Both the position numbers and the translations under genes were made by a program. The notes under the pieces are model-generated. The model searched no databases. It was not told the DNA's origin and saw only the letters and a list, made by a program, of their open reading frames with translations. From the NCBI GenBank assembly GCA_963669155.1, contig OZ022597.1, forward strand, positions 9,065,250 through 9,129,249: a DNA stretch of 64,000 bases, written 5' to 3'. The first letter of the stretch is position 1, and every line of letters starts with the position of its first letter. This document shows, in pieces, positions 32,337 to 43,968 of this stretch. This DNA comes from Arbacia lixula (Eukaryota; Echinodermata; Echinoidea; Arbacioida; Arbaciidae).

Positions 32337-33430
32337 GTCGGTGCTACTCTTCCACGAGGGACGTTACCAGGAGTGAGGGAATGGTAGGGGTGAGGTGAAC
32401 CGACATAATCGCTATACTGAGAAAATTGCACAGCCTGAAGTTTGGTGACCTGGTGAATATTCGCACTACTGGGTAGGCGTGTTTCTCGACACGATGACAA
32501 ATACGATATTCAGTTGAAACTATTGCAACTCTAACCTCAGTTCTAAATGCTGGAACTGCTCGCACACTGTCGCGTCTATTGTTCTCGATCTGTTGATCCA
32601 GAAGAGCAGAGTTTCGTAATTGGGGCCATGAAAAATAAACATAATTGCATTTACGCGTGCTACGATAACATTTCTGTTGCATTTGTGAAATTTCGCTAAG
32701 CATTAATTCAGCTGTGGCTGGGAAAGGGATTTGTATGCTCAACATCACTCTATTGAAGGCAAAATTCAAGAAAAAGTTAAACAAATATCTAATAATGTTG
32801 AGACTCATTCAAGCATTCCGTAAATAAAAAAACAAGTCTACGTATGCCAACATTTCAATACGTATTAATGTCCAATACCTTCTTAGTCATGTCAGTGTTC
32901 GCTTATTTCTTTTAAGATTATCAATTGAACGTATGATTGAAATGTTTATATCTGCTGTGACATGCAATGCAAGCATTTTTACAATATTCAAACAATAATT
33001 TTAAGCATGGCATGTTTGCCTAGACTAGCATGAACATGGTATCTATCAGCACGAATATGACAAAAATAGAAAGCTTGTGAGAAAATCAATAAATCCATTT
33101 AACATAAGAAATGGGGATTTAATATCACTACAATCTTCATTTAAATGATTTGTAGTGCATCGAGCCATAGGATGATCAACGTTTTAAACAATACTTTACC
33201 TTATAGTTAATAGAATTGTTAATATTTCAACCTGATATTTTATCAATTATTGCGGAGTTTCGAGAGAAAGACTATCAATTTGTCTGAAAATCCCGATCCG
33301 GTATCGATACGCGAGATGTCACTGATTTCTGTCTTAGCATTCTCCTCAAGAAACGGTTTAGCATCATTAATGCTAGCGTGAGTTCTAAAATGTTCTGAGA
33401 TGTCACTGGCATTCTCATGCAGAAACAGGC
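32337..33430. other. Upstream region of the FUT8-like start
   Basis: It should hold the 5' untranslated region and promoter of the minus-strand gene. No clear TATA box or CpG island was seen. The minus-strand open frames at 32279-32808 are out of frame with exon 1. Confidence 0.4.
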
Positions 33431-33764
33431 CCTACTCACTATACTGAATGTGTCTCTTCTCTGTTACAGCATGAACGCTTTGTTCCGTGTTCAAGAATGA
33501 CAGTACAATACATCACGAACGATGAATTACAGATTCTATCAAACCTTGAAAAAGGACGAGCTATAAATGTATTTATACTGAATATGTTTCTTTCCATGGC
33601 ACAGTGCGAACAAAGCTTTGTTTCGTGGTCAAGGATTGTTGATACAAACAGGCCGGGAGCCAAGAAGATTTATTCATATGAAAAGGGCCAGAAGAACCGA
33701 CCCTATAGGTCGACAGGTTGAACCCTGGACATCACAACAATGTTTTGCTGGCAAGGTGTATCCG

Positions 33765-35525
33765 ATGCTTTCCCGCCAAAATCACCACATATGTGACGTC
33801 ACTACAGGAAAGTTTTTTTTTCTTCATCAAATTTAGTACGAACATAATACATGGTACCATCTTAACAAAGGTGTTAAATAAAACACATTCCTTTATGCTC
33901 AATTATCTAACTTGCTCGGTACGTTCCGCTTGCCCGGTACATGGGTAACATCATCATTGAGTTTGTTTGGCAATGACACATATGTGGGCGAAATCGATGA
34001 CGACGGCATGTCGCGACGACGTCGGCAAAACACAACGCTTTTTTTTTAGTTGTTTGTGCTGCTTTTTGGTTGAAACAATTTTCGTTGTTGTAGTTCAAAA
34101 AACAAACCACAAATTTCTTTTAAACTTAGTTGGTTGTACTTAGCATCTCTTCGTTTTTTTTTAAACATATATAGATGTGATATATTGCTTTATTTATTGT
34201 CATCTTCTTTCCAATAATATGATGTAAGGTTTTGGTAGAATGCGCGTATAATCGGAGAAAATACTGAGTACGCTCTATGCATATTTTTTGGATGCAAGTT
34301 ACTTTTTGGTTAACACTTTGTAGATCCTTGTAGTTCAAAAACCATACAACATATTTCTTTTGGAATTGGACATGTTCTAAAGTTTGGGCATTTCTTCCAC
34401 TTTTCAAAACATATATTGATTTGTCTCTGCTACGGCCATCTCCTGACAAAAAAGTAAAATAGTATTTTGGAAAAATTGCGTAAAACCGGACAAAATACTG
34501 CCTATTTACTCTGTAAATATACGTGTATATTTTGGATGCGTGTAATATTTGGTTGGAATTTCTTTAGATCCTTGTGGTTCAGAAACCATACGACATATTT
34601 GTTTGGACATGTTTTTTTTTTCTTCAAGTTTTTGGCATTTTCTGTCTTTCCAAACATGTACGGTTGATACATTATGTCACGCCTCTGGTCATCTCCTGAC
34701 CAATTACATCACGTACCGTTTCGGAAGAATGAGCGTAAAATCGGACAAAATACTATACGCGTATATTTTTGATGTGTATTGTCTTTTTGATTAAAACTGT
34801 TTAGATCAATGTAGTTCAAAAAACATTCAACAAATTTGTTTGAAACTTGTTCTGACTTGTTGGCATTTCTTCCTTTTTTTCAAAACATGGATATCACACA
34901 TTGTCATGCTTATGATCATCTACTGACTTAACGATATGAGGTAACATTTTTGAAGAATCCGCCTAGAAACGTTCAGTTTCATCATGCATGTTCATTATGT
35001 CCATGAGCGTATAATAATGTTGTGGTCAAACTCGTGTTCACCAGCGGGTCATCGCATTTATGCAATTGTGTGCTAATACAACAACGTAGCTCAATCGATT
35101 CATTTTTTAGTGTTTTATACTGTTTTATACCGACAGCACTGACGATTTAATGAATAAGGCAGAAATGTGTGATCCGATTTGTCGATAAGGTTAACTCTGA
35201 AATTTACATAAATTTATAGCAGACAGCTCGTAGCCGTTGCTTTCCCGCTAAAATCACCCAAATTGTATTTTTGTGGCATCGCTACCGGAAAGAATTGTGG
35301 AGGGTCTATGAAATGGCATTATCATAAGTAAGGTGTTAAACAAAATAAAACATGTATATATATGTCCAAGTCACATTATCAAACTAATCTTAATCACCTC
35401 GCTTGCCTTTTACATGCATCGACAAGGAGTTCTTCTGGTGACGGATGAAGTCTGTGCGACGTTGACGATGACGGTCTGTCGTGGTGTCGTCGGCGAAAAA
35501 CAGCACCTTTCTCATTTTCACATAA
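33765..35525. repeat. Satellite of about 240-bp units between direct repeats
   Basis: Four diverged units begin near 34062, 34302, 34547 and 34783. Each has GTAGTTCAAAAAACA, TTCTTCC...TTTCAAAACAT, CATCTCCTGAC and CGGA(C/G)AAAATACT. The array is enclosed by a direct repeat: GCTTTCCCGCCAAAATCACC to GACGACGTCGGC (33768-34027) and GCTTTCCCGCTAAAATCACC to GTGTCGTCGGCG (35240-35497). Confidence 0.75.
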
Positions 35526-35830
35526 TTTTGTGTTATAATAGTGTCAAAATGCTGCGTTTGACAGATTGCTTTCGAAACCAATATGAAGCACTTTGAGGAT
35601 AGCAAATGGAAAAAAGTATTACTTTCGTACTAAAAGTTGGTTACAAAAGGCAATTCCACGATAACACCGGGGCATTTAGGAACACACACAAACAAATAAA
35701 AAAATACACTAATATCGTACATGATGGCATTGAATAAGTTATGATAAACATATCATAGTTATATATGCACAGAAAACGTGATGAAGGCGACGATAGACCA
35801 TGAGCATGAGTTGTCCCTTACAGAAATATC

Positions 35831-36455
35831 TCAATGGTATACCATTGAAATACCATTGGAACCACCATTGAAATACCATTGAAATACCATTGGAACCACC
35901 ATTGAAATACCAATGGGACACCATTAGAACTAATTTAAATAATTGGAACCCTAATTTGCATACCAATGGTAGTTCAATGGTATTTCAATGGTAAACCAAT
36001 GGTAGTTCGCCAATGGTAGCTACCATTGGTATCCACCATTGGCCAAAACCAATGGTAGCTACCATTGGTATCCACCATTGGCCAATACCAATGGTAGCTA
36101 CCATTGGTATCCACCATTGGCCCACCATCCACCACTGACATACCATTGGCCTACCATTCACTATCCACCACTCACATACCACTGGCCTACCATTCACCAC
36201 CCACCATTGACATACCATTGGCCTACCACTCACTATCCACCATTGACATACCACTGGCCTACCATTCACCACTGAGATACCATACACCCACCAGTGAAAT
36301 ACCATTGGCTTTCCACCATTGAAATACCATACACCAACCACTGACATACCATTCGCTATCCACCATTGAAATACCATTGGCTTTATCCACCATTGAAATA
36401 CCATTTGCTATATCCACTTTGACATACCATTCACTATCCACCATTAAATTAATTT
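35831..36455. repeat. CCATTGAAATA satellite, left block
   Basis: Units of 9-20 bp built on ACCATTGAAATACCATTGG and AATGGTAGCTACCATTGG. The proline/histidine/tyrosine-rich or WYFNGG-type open frames through it are artefacts of the repeat. Confidence 0.92.
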
Positions 36456-37234
36456 AAAATACATTTAACATTGATCTACTCTGTAATAATGTGTGGGTAC
36501 ATGCACAAACAAAGTTTAAACCAAAGTATTCAGTGAATGATGACATGCTTTTATTGTATCATAGCTTTCTGATACATGTATATTCATGTATGAATTAAAA
36601 CATATTTCATATTTGCTTTTCTTTTATTAAAAGATAACAGAACAAGTTCCTTAACGAATGTAGTATTGATATGTGGTATTATGATGAGGTAGTGCTTCGG
36701 TAAAGCAGTGTGACTGCTGAGTGATGATAATGTATCACATAGGGATTTCACACAGCAGTACCATATATAAAAGCATATATGTCAACAACTAAACTGTATA
36801 CTGAAAAAACGTCTCCTCCTGTTAAGATGAGCACAGATTTTGTGAGAACAAGGCCATTTTCTCAGTTGGGCCCATCCCAATTTCAAGATCGTGCACAATA
36901 CAGCACGTGTACATATTTGCTCATTCATCACAGCGTACCCCCCGTCCTCTTAACGAGCACTGATACCAGATCTCATTATAACAAGGCAGTTCTCCTAGTC
37001 CTGCTTTCAAATATTTTCGCATGTGTCTATTCAGTGTAGCAAAATTTCATTAGAGCGAGGTAATAACAGGCGAGGACTAGCTGTACTCCTTATCTATTCT
37101 TTGAAGACTAAACTATTACAGCTAATATACTATGCAAATGAAAACTCAATGATATAAATCTCACTTTAAACAAACTATGAAAAACATATTTGTTGTCCGG
37201 TTCTATTGAAATCCTCTTGGCAGATTCTGCGGAG

Positions 37235-37350
37235 ACAAGCAAAAAAAAAAAAAAAGCAAAAAAAAGAGAAACTAAATGAAAAAGGGGGGGGGGGGGGGGG
37301 GGTTGTTGAACCCCTTGAACCCCCCCCCCCCCCCCCTTGCATACGCGCCT
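37235..37350. repeat. A-run, poly-G, TTGAACCCC, poly-C module
   Basis: An A run, about 17 G, TTGTTGAACCCCTTGAA, a C run and GCATACGCGCCTG follow each other. This is the same module as at 3172-3252. It can fold on itself through the G and C runs. Confidence 0.7.
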
Positions 37351-38068
37351 GAATAAGATTTTCACTTTCGGACAATATCTTATTAAATATTCACAGGATT
37401 TTTACAAGAATGATAATTGATGACACATCCGGAAACCTGCTTGGCATTGAAATTCCTGCAATCCTGCGGTCTTCACTCGCGACAGCCTATGTTGCCAGTC
37501 AGTTCCCCATATTCAGGATCTGTATGAAAGAAATGATTAAACAATACAAAGACAACAATGAACTGTTTGTAAAAGAAAAGAAATCTACAAGAAATTTTAC
37601 AAGCCACTGATTTCTTTTGATCACTCTCAACCTGGTTAATGAAACCTTTGGAAGAATCCAAATACGTAAAACTGCATATAAAGATAAATGTCTCCCAATT
37701 ACAAATGTTATGACATTCTGGAGAGTTCAGTCATATAGGCAACCTCCATTATTCCATTTTTTTCTTGTTTTAAAAAAAACGTAATAACCAAGCAGGGTAG
37801 AAACAAGGAGACACCAAACATGTGATATGTTGTGTTCACATAGACGTCAGTGCAACATGTTTTAATGCTGTTAACATCAGATTTCTGTTTTGGAGGCAAA
37901 GGAATCTTCGCCTGTGTATGCTCATATGTGTATCATAATGAAAAGTCCCAGTTTTTAATTGTGTATAGAGTAGTCCACCCATACATGGGTTCCTTCATTT
38001 CTTCACTATGAACCTGTACTGTACTGCGCAGTATGACTTACAAAAATTCATGCCTCCTAAGGCCAATA

Positions 38069-38288
38069 CACTCCAGCTCTAAGGAATTGGCATAGGGAAA
38101 GGGAAAGGGAAGAAGGGGAAGGAGCCACAGTTTTATAGTTTGTCCACTTCAGCATGAAACATGATGCTTTTTAGGCTATGGCATTGTGTTTCATGCTGAA
38201 CTGGACAAAATATACCACAGTTTAAAATTACGGCTCCTTCCCTTTCTTCAATTTCCCTCTCCCTATGCCAATTCTTTGAGCTGTAGTG
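38069..38288. mobile_element. Palindromic miniature element flanked by TA
   Basis: The ends CACTCCAGCTC and GAGCTGTAGTG lie next to TA on both sides. The arms contain GGAATTGGCATAGGGAAAGG and a purine-rich run. Relatives are at 48906-49135 and 49541-49623. A TA duplication fits a Tc1/mariner-driven family. Confidence 0.75.
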
Positions 38289-39130
38289 TATGTACTTAAT
38301 TCTTCCTATAAAGTAGTTGATGCTCTAATTAGTTTTATTTAACTTATCACACCCTTTCACAGTACATTTATTAAAAATATAAACCCTGAGTTCTTAAATC
38401 CAAGTAAAGTACATGTGTTGAGCACTACAGTATAATATATTCCAACAGAATCCAGCAAAAATTACCCCTGAAACTTGTATCTAGCAGATGTGTGATCATG
38501 TAATTGCTATTTGCCAGTAATTAATAATTAATGATTAATGATTAATACATTAGCATGTATTGTGTCATTTGGCAAAACTTGAATTAATCGTGAACAGGAA
38601 TAAAATCAATGACTACCACATCATGCTTATTGTGTTGATGATTTTCAACTAGTTTTTAATCACTTAATAATTTGAATTGTCATAACTATTTTTTAAGTTT
38701 TGTTTTCCACTTACACATAATGCATATTTTGTTATATGTACATAACTTTGGTGTCCACCAAAGTTTTTGAGACATTCTCTCAAAATGAATGCTTACTGCA
38801 AGTACTCCAATTCAAAAGCCTCATTGAATATTAGCTTCTACACAGCATCGACAATGGAAAGTGAATTAAAAATGATTTACCGGTAAATTTACCTGTGTTC
38901 TTCCAGGACATGGACAGATAATAAGGTCCCTGACGCAGCTATAGAGACATGTAGTACCGGTATGCATCCTTCATCTTGGTGGTGGCTAGCCTCCCTCCTT
39001 TTCCTTTTCGGGGATGTGTAGCTGTGAATGTGCGCTCTGAGAAAATACAATAAAAAACAAGTTCACATAGCAATCCCCATTGTTCAGACCTACATGATGT
39101 AGTTCCATGGAACATTTATTAGGGTATAGT

Positions 39131-39507
39131 GAGTGGTCCACAAGCCGGCCCCTACCCTTGAAACCGGCCCTAGCGTATTTCTGCTCAGTGCACGTTATTG
39201 AAGCTTTGATGCGTTACTTGTGTATTTATGCATTAGTAAACAAAATGCATGATTTTCAGAAGCAAAATTAGACAAAATGTGCACATATTTGACACTTGCA
39301 CATTTTCCTTTGAAATATCTGTTTTTCAATTTGCGTTTGTGCTTCCATGATTTTCTTGTCGATCACCGAAACTTACCCGTCAAGTTTTCACTGCACTGGA
39401 ATGAGTGTGATCGAGACGCAATATTGCTGAAATGTCAGCACTGTACTCATCAGATTGACAGAGATATATAGCACATTATCGGTAGGGGCCGGTTCAAGGT
39501 TCAGTGA
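39131..39507. mobile_element. Inverted-repeat miniature element, CCGGCCCCTACC ends
   Basis: AAGCCGGCCCCTACCCTTGAA on the left is mirrored by GGTAGGGGCCGGTTCAAGG on the right. The interior is AT-rich, with no plausible gene. Confidence 0.6.
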
Positions 39508-39903
39508 TGTGAATGTGCAACGTTTTACCGCGCGATATTTGAGGCGCAATTTCTCTGAAAGTTTAATGTCAATCTTTCATAAAAAAAAATATTTTAAAGA
39601 GCATTAGTTTGCTGATTTGTGAGTGAAATTTCAGTATTTTACCTGTTTACCTTGGTATGTAAATATTCAAAAGAAAACATGGGGGCCGCATCATTCATAG
39701 CCTAAATTCTAAGAAAATAAAATTCTGCTTTTCAGAGTCCACATTGACATGAAAACATATTAACCAGCAAACAACAGATTTCTTTTTTTCCTCCATCACC
39801 AAGTCACCATAAAAGTGCCAGTGACAGTGCTCCAGCTCTCCTTCATGCCCTTGCATGAATTTACATAATATTAGATTTCTGTCTAAATTGCATCATAAAT
39901 TGT

Positions 39904-40166
39904 CAATCCCATACAATAGGGAACCAGGCCAGGCAGTATCGCACATGAAATGCATGCATGGGAACGCTGCAATACTGATTGTCGTCGGCAGATGACCGAG
40001 AAATCACTTTTTTGGATGAATTAAGCATCAAAAATTTTGTCTAGGCTTAGAGTTAAGGTCAGGGTTAGGTTTAAAATTAGGTTTAGGGTTAGGGTCAGGG
40101 TTAGGTTTAGAGGGTTGAAATTCATAAAATTAGTGGGATACCCTGGTCCCCTATTGTACGGGATTG
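39904..40166. mobile_element. Miniature element with telomere-like core, short copy
   Basis: The inverted ends are CAATCCCATACAATAGGG and CCCCTATTGTACGGGATTG. The interior has TTTAGGGTTAGGGTCAGGGT at 40082-40101. It is related to 44385-45300. Confidence 0.75.
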
Positions 40167-41804
40167 TCAAATAATTTATGGTAGATGCTGATTTTTTGCT
40201 GACGGGAAGTGACCTAGAAATCACCTTTTTGCATGAATCCAACTCACAAATCAGACCTAGGCTTGCCTGTTAGAGTAAGGGTTAGGTTTAGAGTTGTAGT
40301 TTAAAAAGAACAAAAGTGCATCGATAGTAGTTTTTGCTTTGGCATTACTCCCCGCACAGCTCACAACATAACACCAATATTGACACATGGGACCACATTA
40401 CACTGTGCACAGTACATTCACAGAAAAACCCTGTTGTGTTAATTGGCATCTTTGACTTTGTAAGAACATAATATTTTCAAAGTTATTTGATAAAAATGCT
40501 AGTTAATACCATGATTTCTTACCTTGGATTTTTTGGCCATGAAGGACATAACAAATGACGAATATCCTGATCCCAGTTCGTTCATTTTTAGAAGATGACG
40601 GCTGGCGCTGAAATTTGAATCTCTCCACACTACACATGCACATGCGCAGTACAGGCCTGTGTGTATACTGCACTGTACACTGACTGTACTGTGTGTGTGC
40701 ATGCTGTACATATTAGTTAGTCTTTTAGCTAGTCTTTTATTCAGACTAGATGTTGACCTTCCATATCTAGTAGAATAATAACATGGGCTGTTTTTTTCTA
40801 AATCATGTCCCTTAGCAGCTCGCATAAGACGCATATTAGACCTATTTCCCAAATATTTAAGTAAATTTTACCATTATTTCTTTAAATTGGTAACATCATA
40901 ATTAAATTCACCCCTTTTTCATTCACTTTTTCATAAGTAAATACTTTTCATAAAAATGACACTTCAAAGAAAATTGCTTTTTTATGTCTACATTTGAATT
41001 GTTGAAGTGACACGTGCAATGTGAGTGACATGTGTACGGGTTCAGCTTGAGAGAGAATGAATTTGAGTTGGTGGATTGGTTTATGGAATGATTGGTTCAA
41101 CATTCCTCTATTTAGTTTGCCAATTATAAATTCAATTTTGAACCATTGTAACGTACCCCCCCCCCCCCCAAGAATATGCAAAAAACAAAACAAAAAACAC
41201 TGAGATTTGTTAATGTTTCTTTTCTTTTTGTCTCTTATATATAAAGGCCACTCCTCTTGGAACTTCATTGTGATTATCTAGTCGACTTTATTCAAATCTC
41301 ATGTTCATTTTAGTGAGATATCTTATCCATACTAATTCTAAATAAGAGTGGACCGTACATCATTCCAACTCGATACTGGTATTACAATAGTGTGATTTTT
41401 ATTAAAACAATATGAAAAGGAGTTCCATGCTTATAATAAGCCACTGATAGCATGAGCATGTGGTATTTGGCAAAGAGTTAAGTGTGCACGTGCTCATTAT
41501 ATAAGGCAATCTCACAATGAATATGCAATCTACAATATCATGTAAAAAATCTTTGAAATTACAAATCAATTCTTATGTGTTTTATTGTTTACGTTAATTT
41601 CTTGTGCATTCTATTGTTTCTTCATTTCTTTTTTTTTTTTTTTGGGGGGGGGGGCTTCAGAAAAAAAATTATTTTATTTTTTTCTCTGAGGTATTTCCTA
41701 TGTTATTTTCCAACACCTCTGCAATACTTACATTTGTGTAGGCCTAGTCATCCCTGTGGTATTACACATACAGAAACCACAGCACCATTTACCAAAAGTT
41801 GGAC

Positions 41805-42400
41805 TACCATTCACTCACCAAGCATCTAAATGAATACCGTTCAATTACAATCTACCATTGCGGAAGCACCATTGAATACCATTGAAATACCACCTACCAT
41901 TGAGAAAACACCACTGATGACCACTGCACTACCATTCATGCACCCATCATACAACTATAAATGAACACCATTGGATAGCAATTTAACACTGAGCAAACAC
42001 CATTCATACACCATTGAAATGACAATGACCAATGGACATACCATTGGTTATCAATGGAATACCATTGGTTATAAATGGACACCATTGACCACTGAGCAAA
42101 CACCATTTAGACACCATTGAAATACCAATGACCAATGGACATACCATTGGTTATAAATGAACACCACTGAATAACCATTGACGACTGAGCAAACACCATT
42201 CAGACACCACTGAAATACCAATGACCAATGGACATACCATTGGTTACCAATGAAATACCATTGGTTATAAATGAACACTATTGAATAACCATTGACCACT
42301 GAGCAAACACCATTCAAACACCATTGAAATACCAATGACCATTGGACATACCATTGGTTACCAATGAAATACCAATGGTTACCAATGAAATACCATTGGC
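41805..42400. repeat. CCATTGAAATA satellite, right block
   Basis: The same satellite as the left block, here with a longer-period component of about 110 bp (GACCACTGAGCAAACACCATTC recurs at about 42090, 42180 and 42295). Confidence 0.9.
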
Positions 42401-42501
42401 GATTTCTGTAAGGGGTGACGAACACATGTTCAAAATACGCAGGAACAAAACAATATGAAAAAAAAATGATACTTAACAGTGCGTGTTCATAATACACCTC
42501 C

Positions 42502-42743
42502 TATATGCCCCTTCCTGTATTGAAATTACAGTATTTTCGAAGGACTTCAAAAACAATGATCGATCAGTTTGAGTGACACGACAAGGTCGGCTCAAAGTCG
42601 GCACGCTTATTTATACCATTTGCCCCCTCCTGTATTGAAATTATAGGCCTACTATTGTCAGGAAGGACTTCCCAAACAATCATCGACAGGCAGTTTGAGT
42701 GGCACGACAAGGTCGGCTGAAAAGTTGGTACGCTTATTAATAT
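42502..42743. repeat. Two-copy tandem repeat, unit about 120 bp
   Basis: CCTCCTGTATTGAAATTA, AAACAAT(G/C)ATCGA, CAGTTTGAGTG and CACGACAAGGTCGGCT occur twice in order. Confidence 0.8.
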
Positions 42744-42909
42744 TGCCTGACAAAAGGTCCGTGACGATGTCGTTTTAGAGTAAAGGGCAAAAGGAAGTGT
42801 GAAATTAAATGCACCATTTAAACAACATGCTCTTCATTCCCCATGCTCTCGGGATTACGGAAAGTGATGCTAAACGGGGCCGTGGAATGGTTTTTAAAGT
42901 GTGCGGTTG

Positions 42910-42945
42910 TGTGTGTGTGTGGGGGGGGGGGGGGGGGGGGGGTCA
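42910..42945. repeat. (GT)n followed by poly-G
   Basis: A short GT run and about 22 consecutive G. The reverse pattern, a long C run, is at about 55191-55215. Confidence 0.9.
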
Positions 42946-43914
42946 CATGTATAATGTTAGACGGGTATATGTGCCACATAAAATACCCCGGTCATTTTCA
43001 CTCCCGATCGCTGCTCTAAAGATATATATATATATACCCAATTTTCTCAATTTTCCACTCCATAGACCCCCAATAATGACTTGTGACTTGGCGAGGTAGC
43101 TAGATTATAGCGACAATTAAGCCTTAATTCTGAACTATTTCGGCTCCATTTTGAGGCTTTTTGGCCGTTTCCGTAGCTATTTTGAATATCAAAATGTGCA
43201 TAGGCCTATTTTGCCGTTTTGATCTGCTCTCAACTCCCGATTTTGTAAGAACCACGGAAAATGGTAGAATACTTCTTAGAACTTACCTCCCAAAGAACTG
43301 GGGTCCGCGAAATGTCAGGTGCTATTTGCACAGTTGCTATCTATTAATTGCAAGTCACCAAATCACAAACCATCATTGTTATTGCGATCAATCGTAGGCC
43401 TATAGTTACGATAGATCCGCATTAGCTATTAATATCAATTGTAAGTTTCAATCAATACTGAATCGTAGATTCGTCGATACGGATTTACGATGATTGTCAA
43501 ATTTCATACACGGTATCGTTATGATATATCAGCTCACAATGCAATGATTCCTGCCTAGTTTCATAGAAATGGGTCACAATCGTAGTCTCTTTAGAAGTTA
43601 GTAAGTTAGATGATAGTTTCTTTTTGAATTAACAACAAAATTTTCAATAATTATTTGGAATTCGAATTTCAGTACGGTTACAAAGTTAATATTACCCAAA
43701 TAAGGTCAATCAATAACGTGAATTATTTTAAAAAGTCTGAATTAATCCGACAGCCTGAAGGAACGTCTAAACATAATTTCCCATACACGGACACGTGTGT
43801 GCATACGAATAGGAATGTGTGTAGTTTTGCGTGGTCTGATTGTGAAATGGCATGGTAGAGTAGCGGAACTCACGCCGGGCTTCCACATAGTAATGTGAAT
43901 ATTATCACCACAAG

Positions 43915-43968
43915 ATGGTTAAAACCAGCTCTAAATCGTCACATCATAAAGATACTAACAGGTTCAAG
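43915..43968 (+). CDS. UTP20: UTP20 exon 1 with start codon
   Basis: It encodes MVKTSSKSSHHKDTNRFK and then the donor GTAACG. An in-frame TAA lies eight codons upstream (43891). The start context has A at -3 and G at +4. It corresponds to the short basic leader of vertebrate UTP20 and ends in phase 0, as exon 2 needs. Confidence 0.82.

Larger units (their letters stand above)
36456..41800. other. Interior of the 6.6-kb element
   Basis: No transposase or other known domain was seen. It contains a poly-G/poly-C module (37235-37350), a TA-flanked miniature element (38069-38288), an inverted-repeat element (39131-39507) and a telomere-like miniature element (39904-40166). A plus-strand open segment at 37410-37607 (containing IPAILRSSLATAYVASQF) matches nothing known to me. 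Confidence 0.5.
35815..42414. mobile_element. 6.6-kb element with 13-bp inverted ends and subterminal CCATTG satellite
   Basis: It starts CCCTTACAGAAAT and ends ATTTCTGTAAGGG, perfect 13-bp inverted repeats. Directly inside both ends lie about 600 bp of tandem, quasi-palindromic units (35831-36455 and 41805-42400). The flanks join into the continuous repeat seen at 28130-28320, which shows that the whole block was inserted, with at most a 2-bp GT duplication. No transposase was recognised, so it is probably non-autonomous. The design recalls foldback elements such as the sea urchin TU family, except that here the satellite blocks run mainly in the same orientation. Two separate insertions with later recombination cannot be excluded. 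Confidence 0.65.

Noticed and set aside
32279..32808. Minus-strand open frames of 73 and 154 codons
   Set aside because: They overlap or precede exon 1 of the FUT8-like gene in other frames and show no recognisable domain.
36039..36404. Open frames rich in tryptophan, tyrosine, proline and asparagine on both strands
   Set aside because: They are translations of the CCATTG satellite and follow its period exactly.
35831..36455. Possible CRISPR array
   Set aside because: Units are short, quasi-palindromic and degenerate, with no constant-length unique spacers, and the DNA is eukaryotic.
37410..37607. Plus-strand segment as a captured gene exon inside the 6.6-kb element
   Set aside because: Composition is exon-like, but no convincing splice signals or family similarity were seen.
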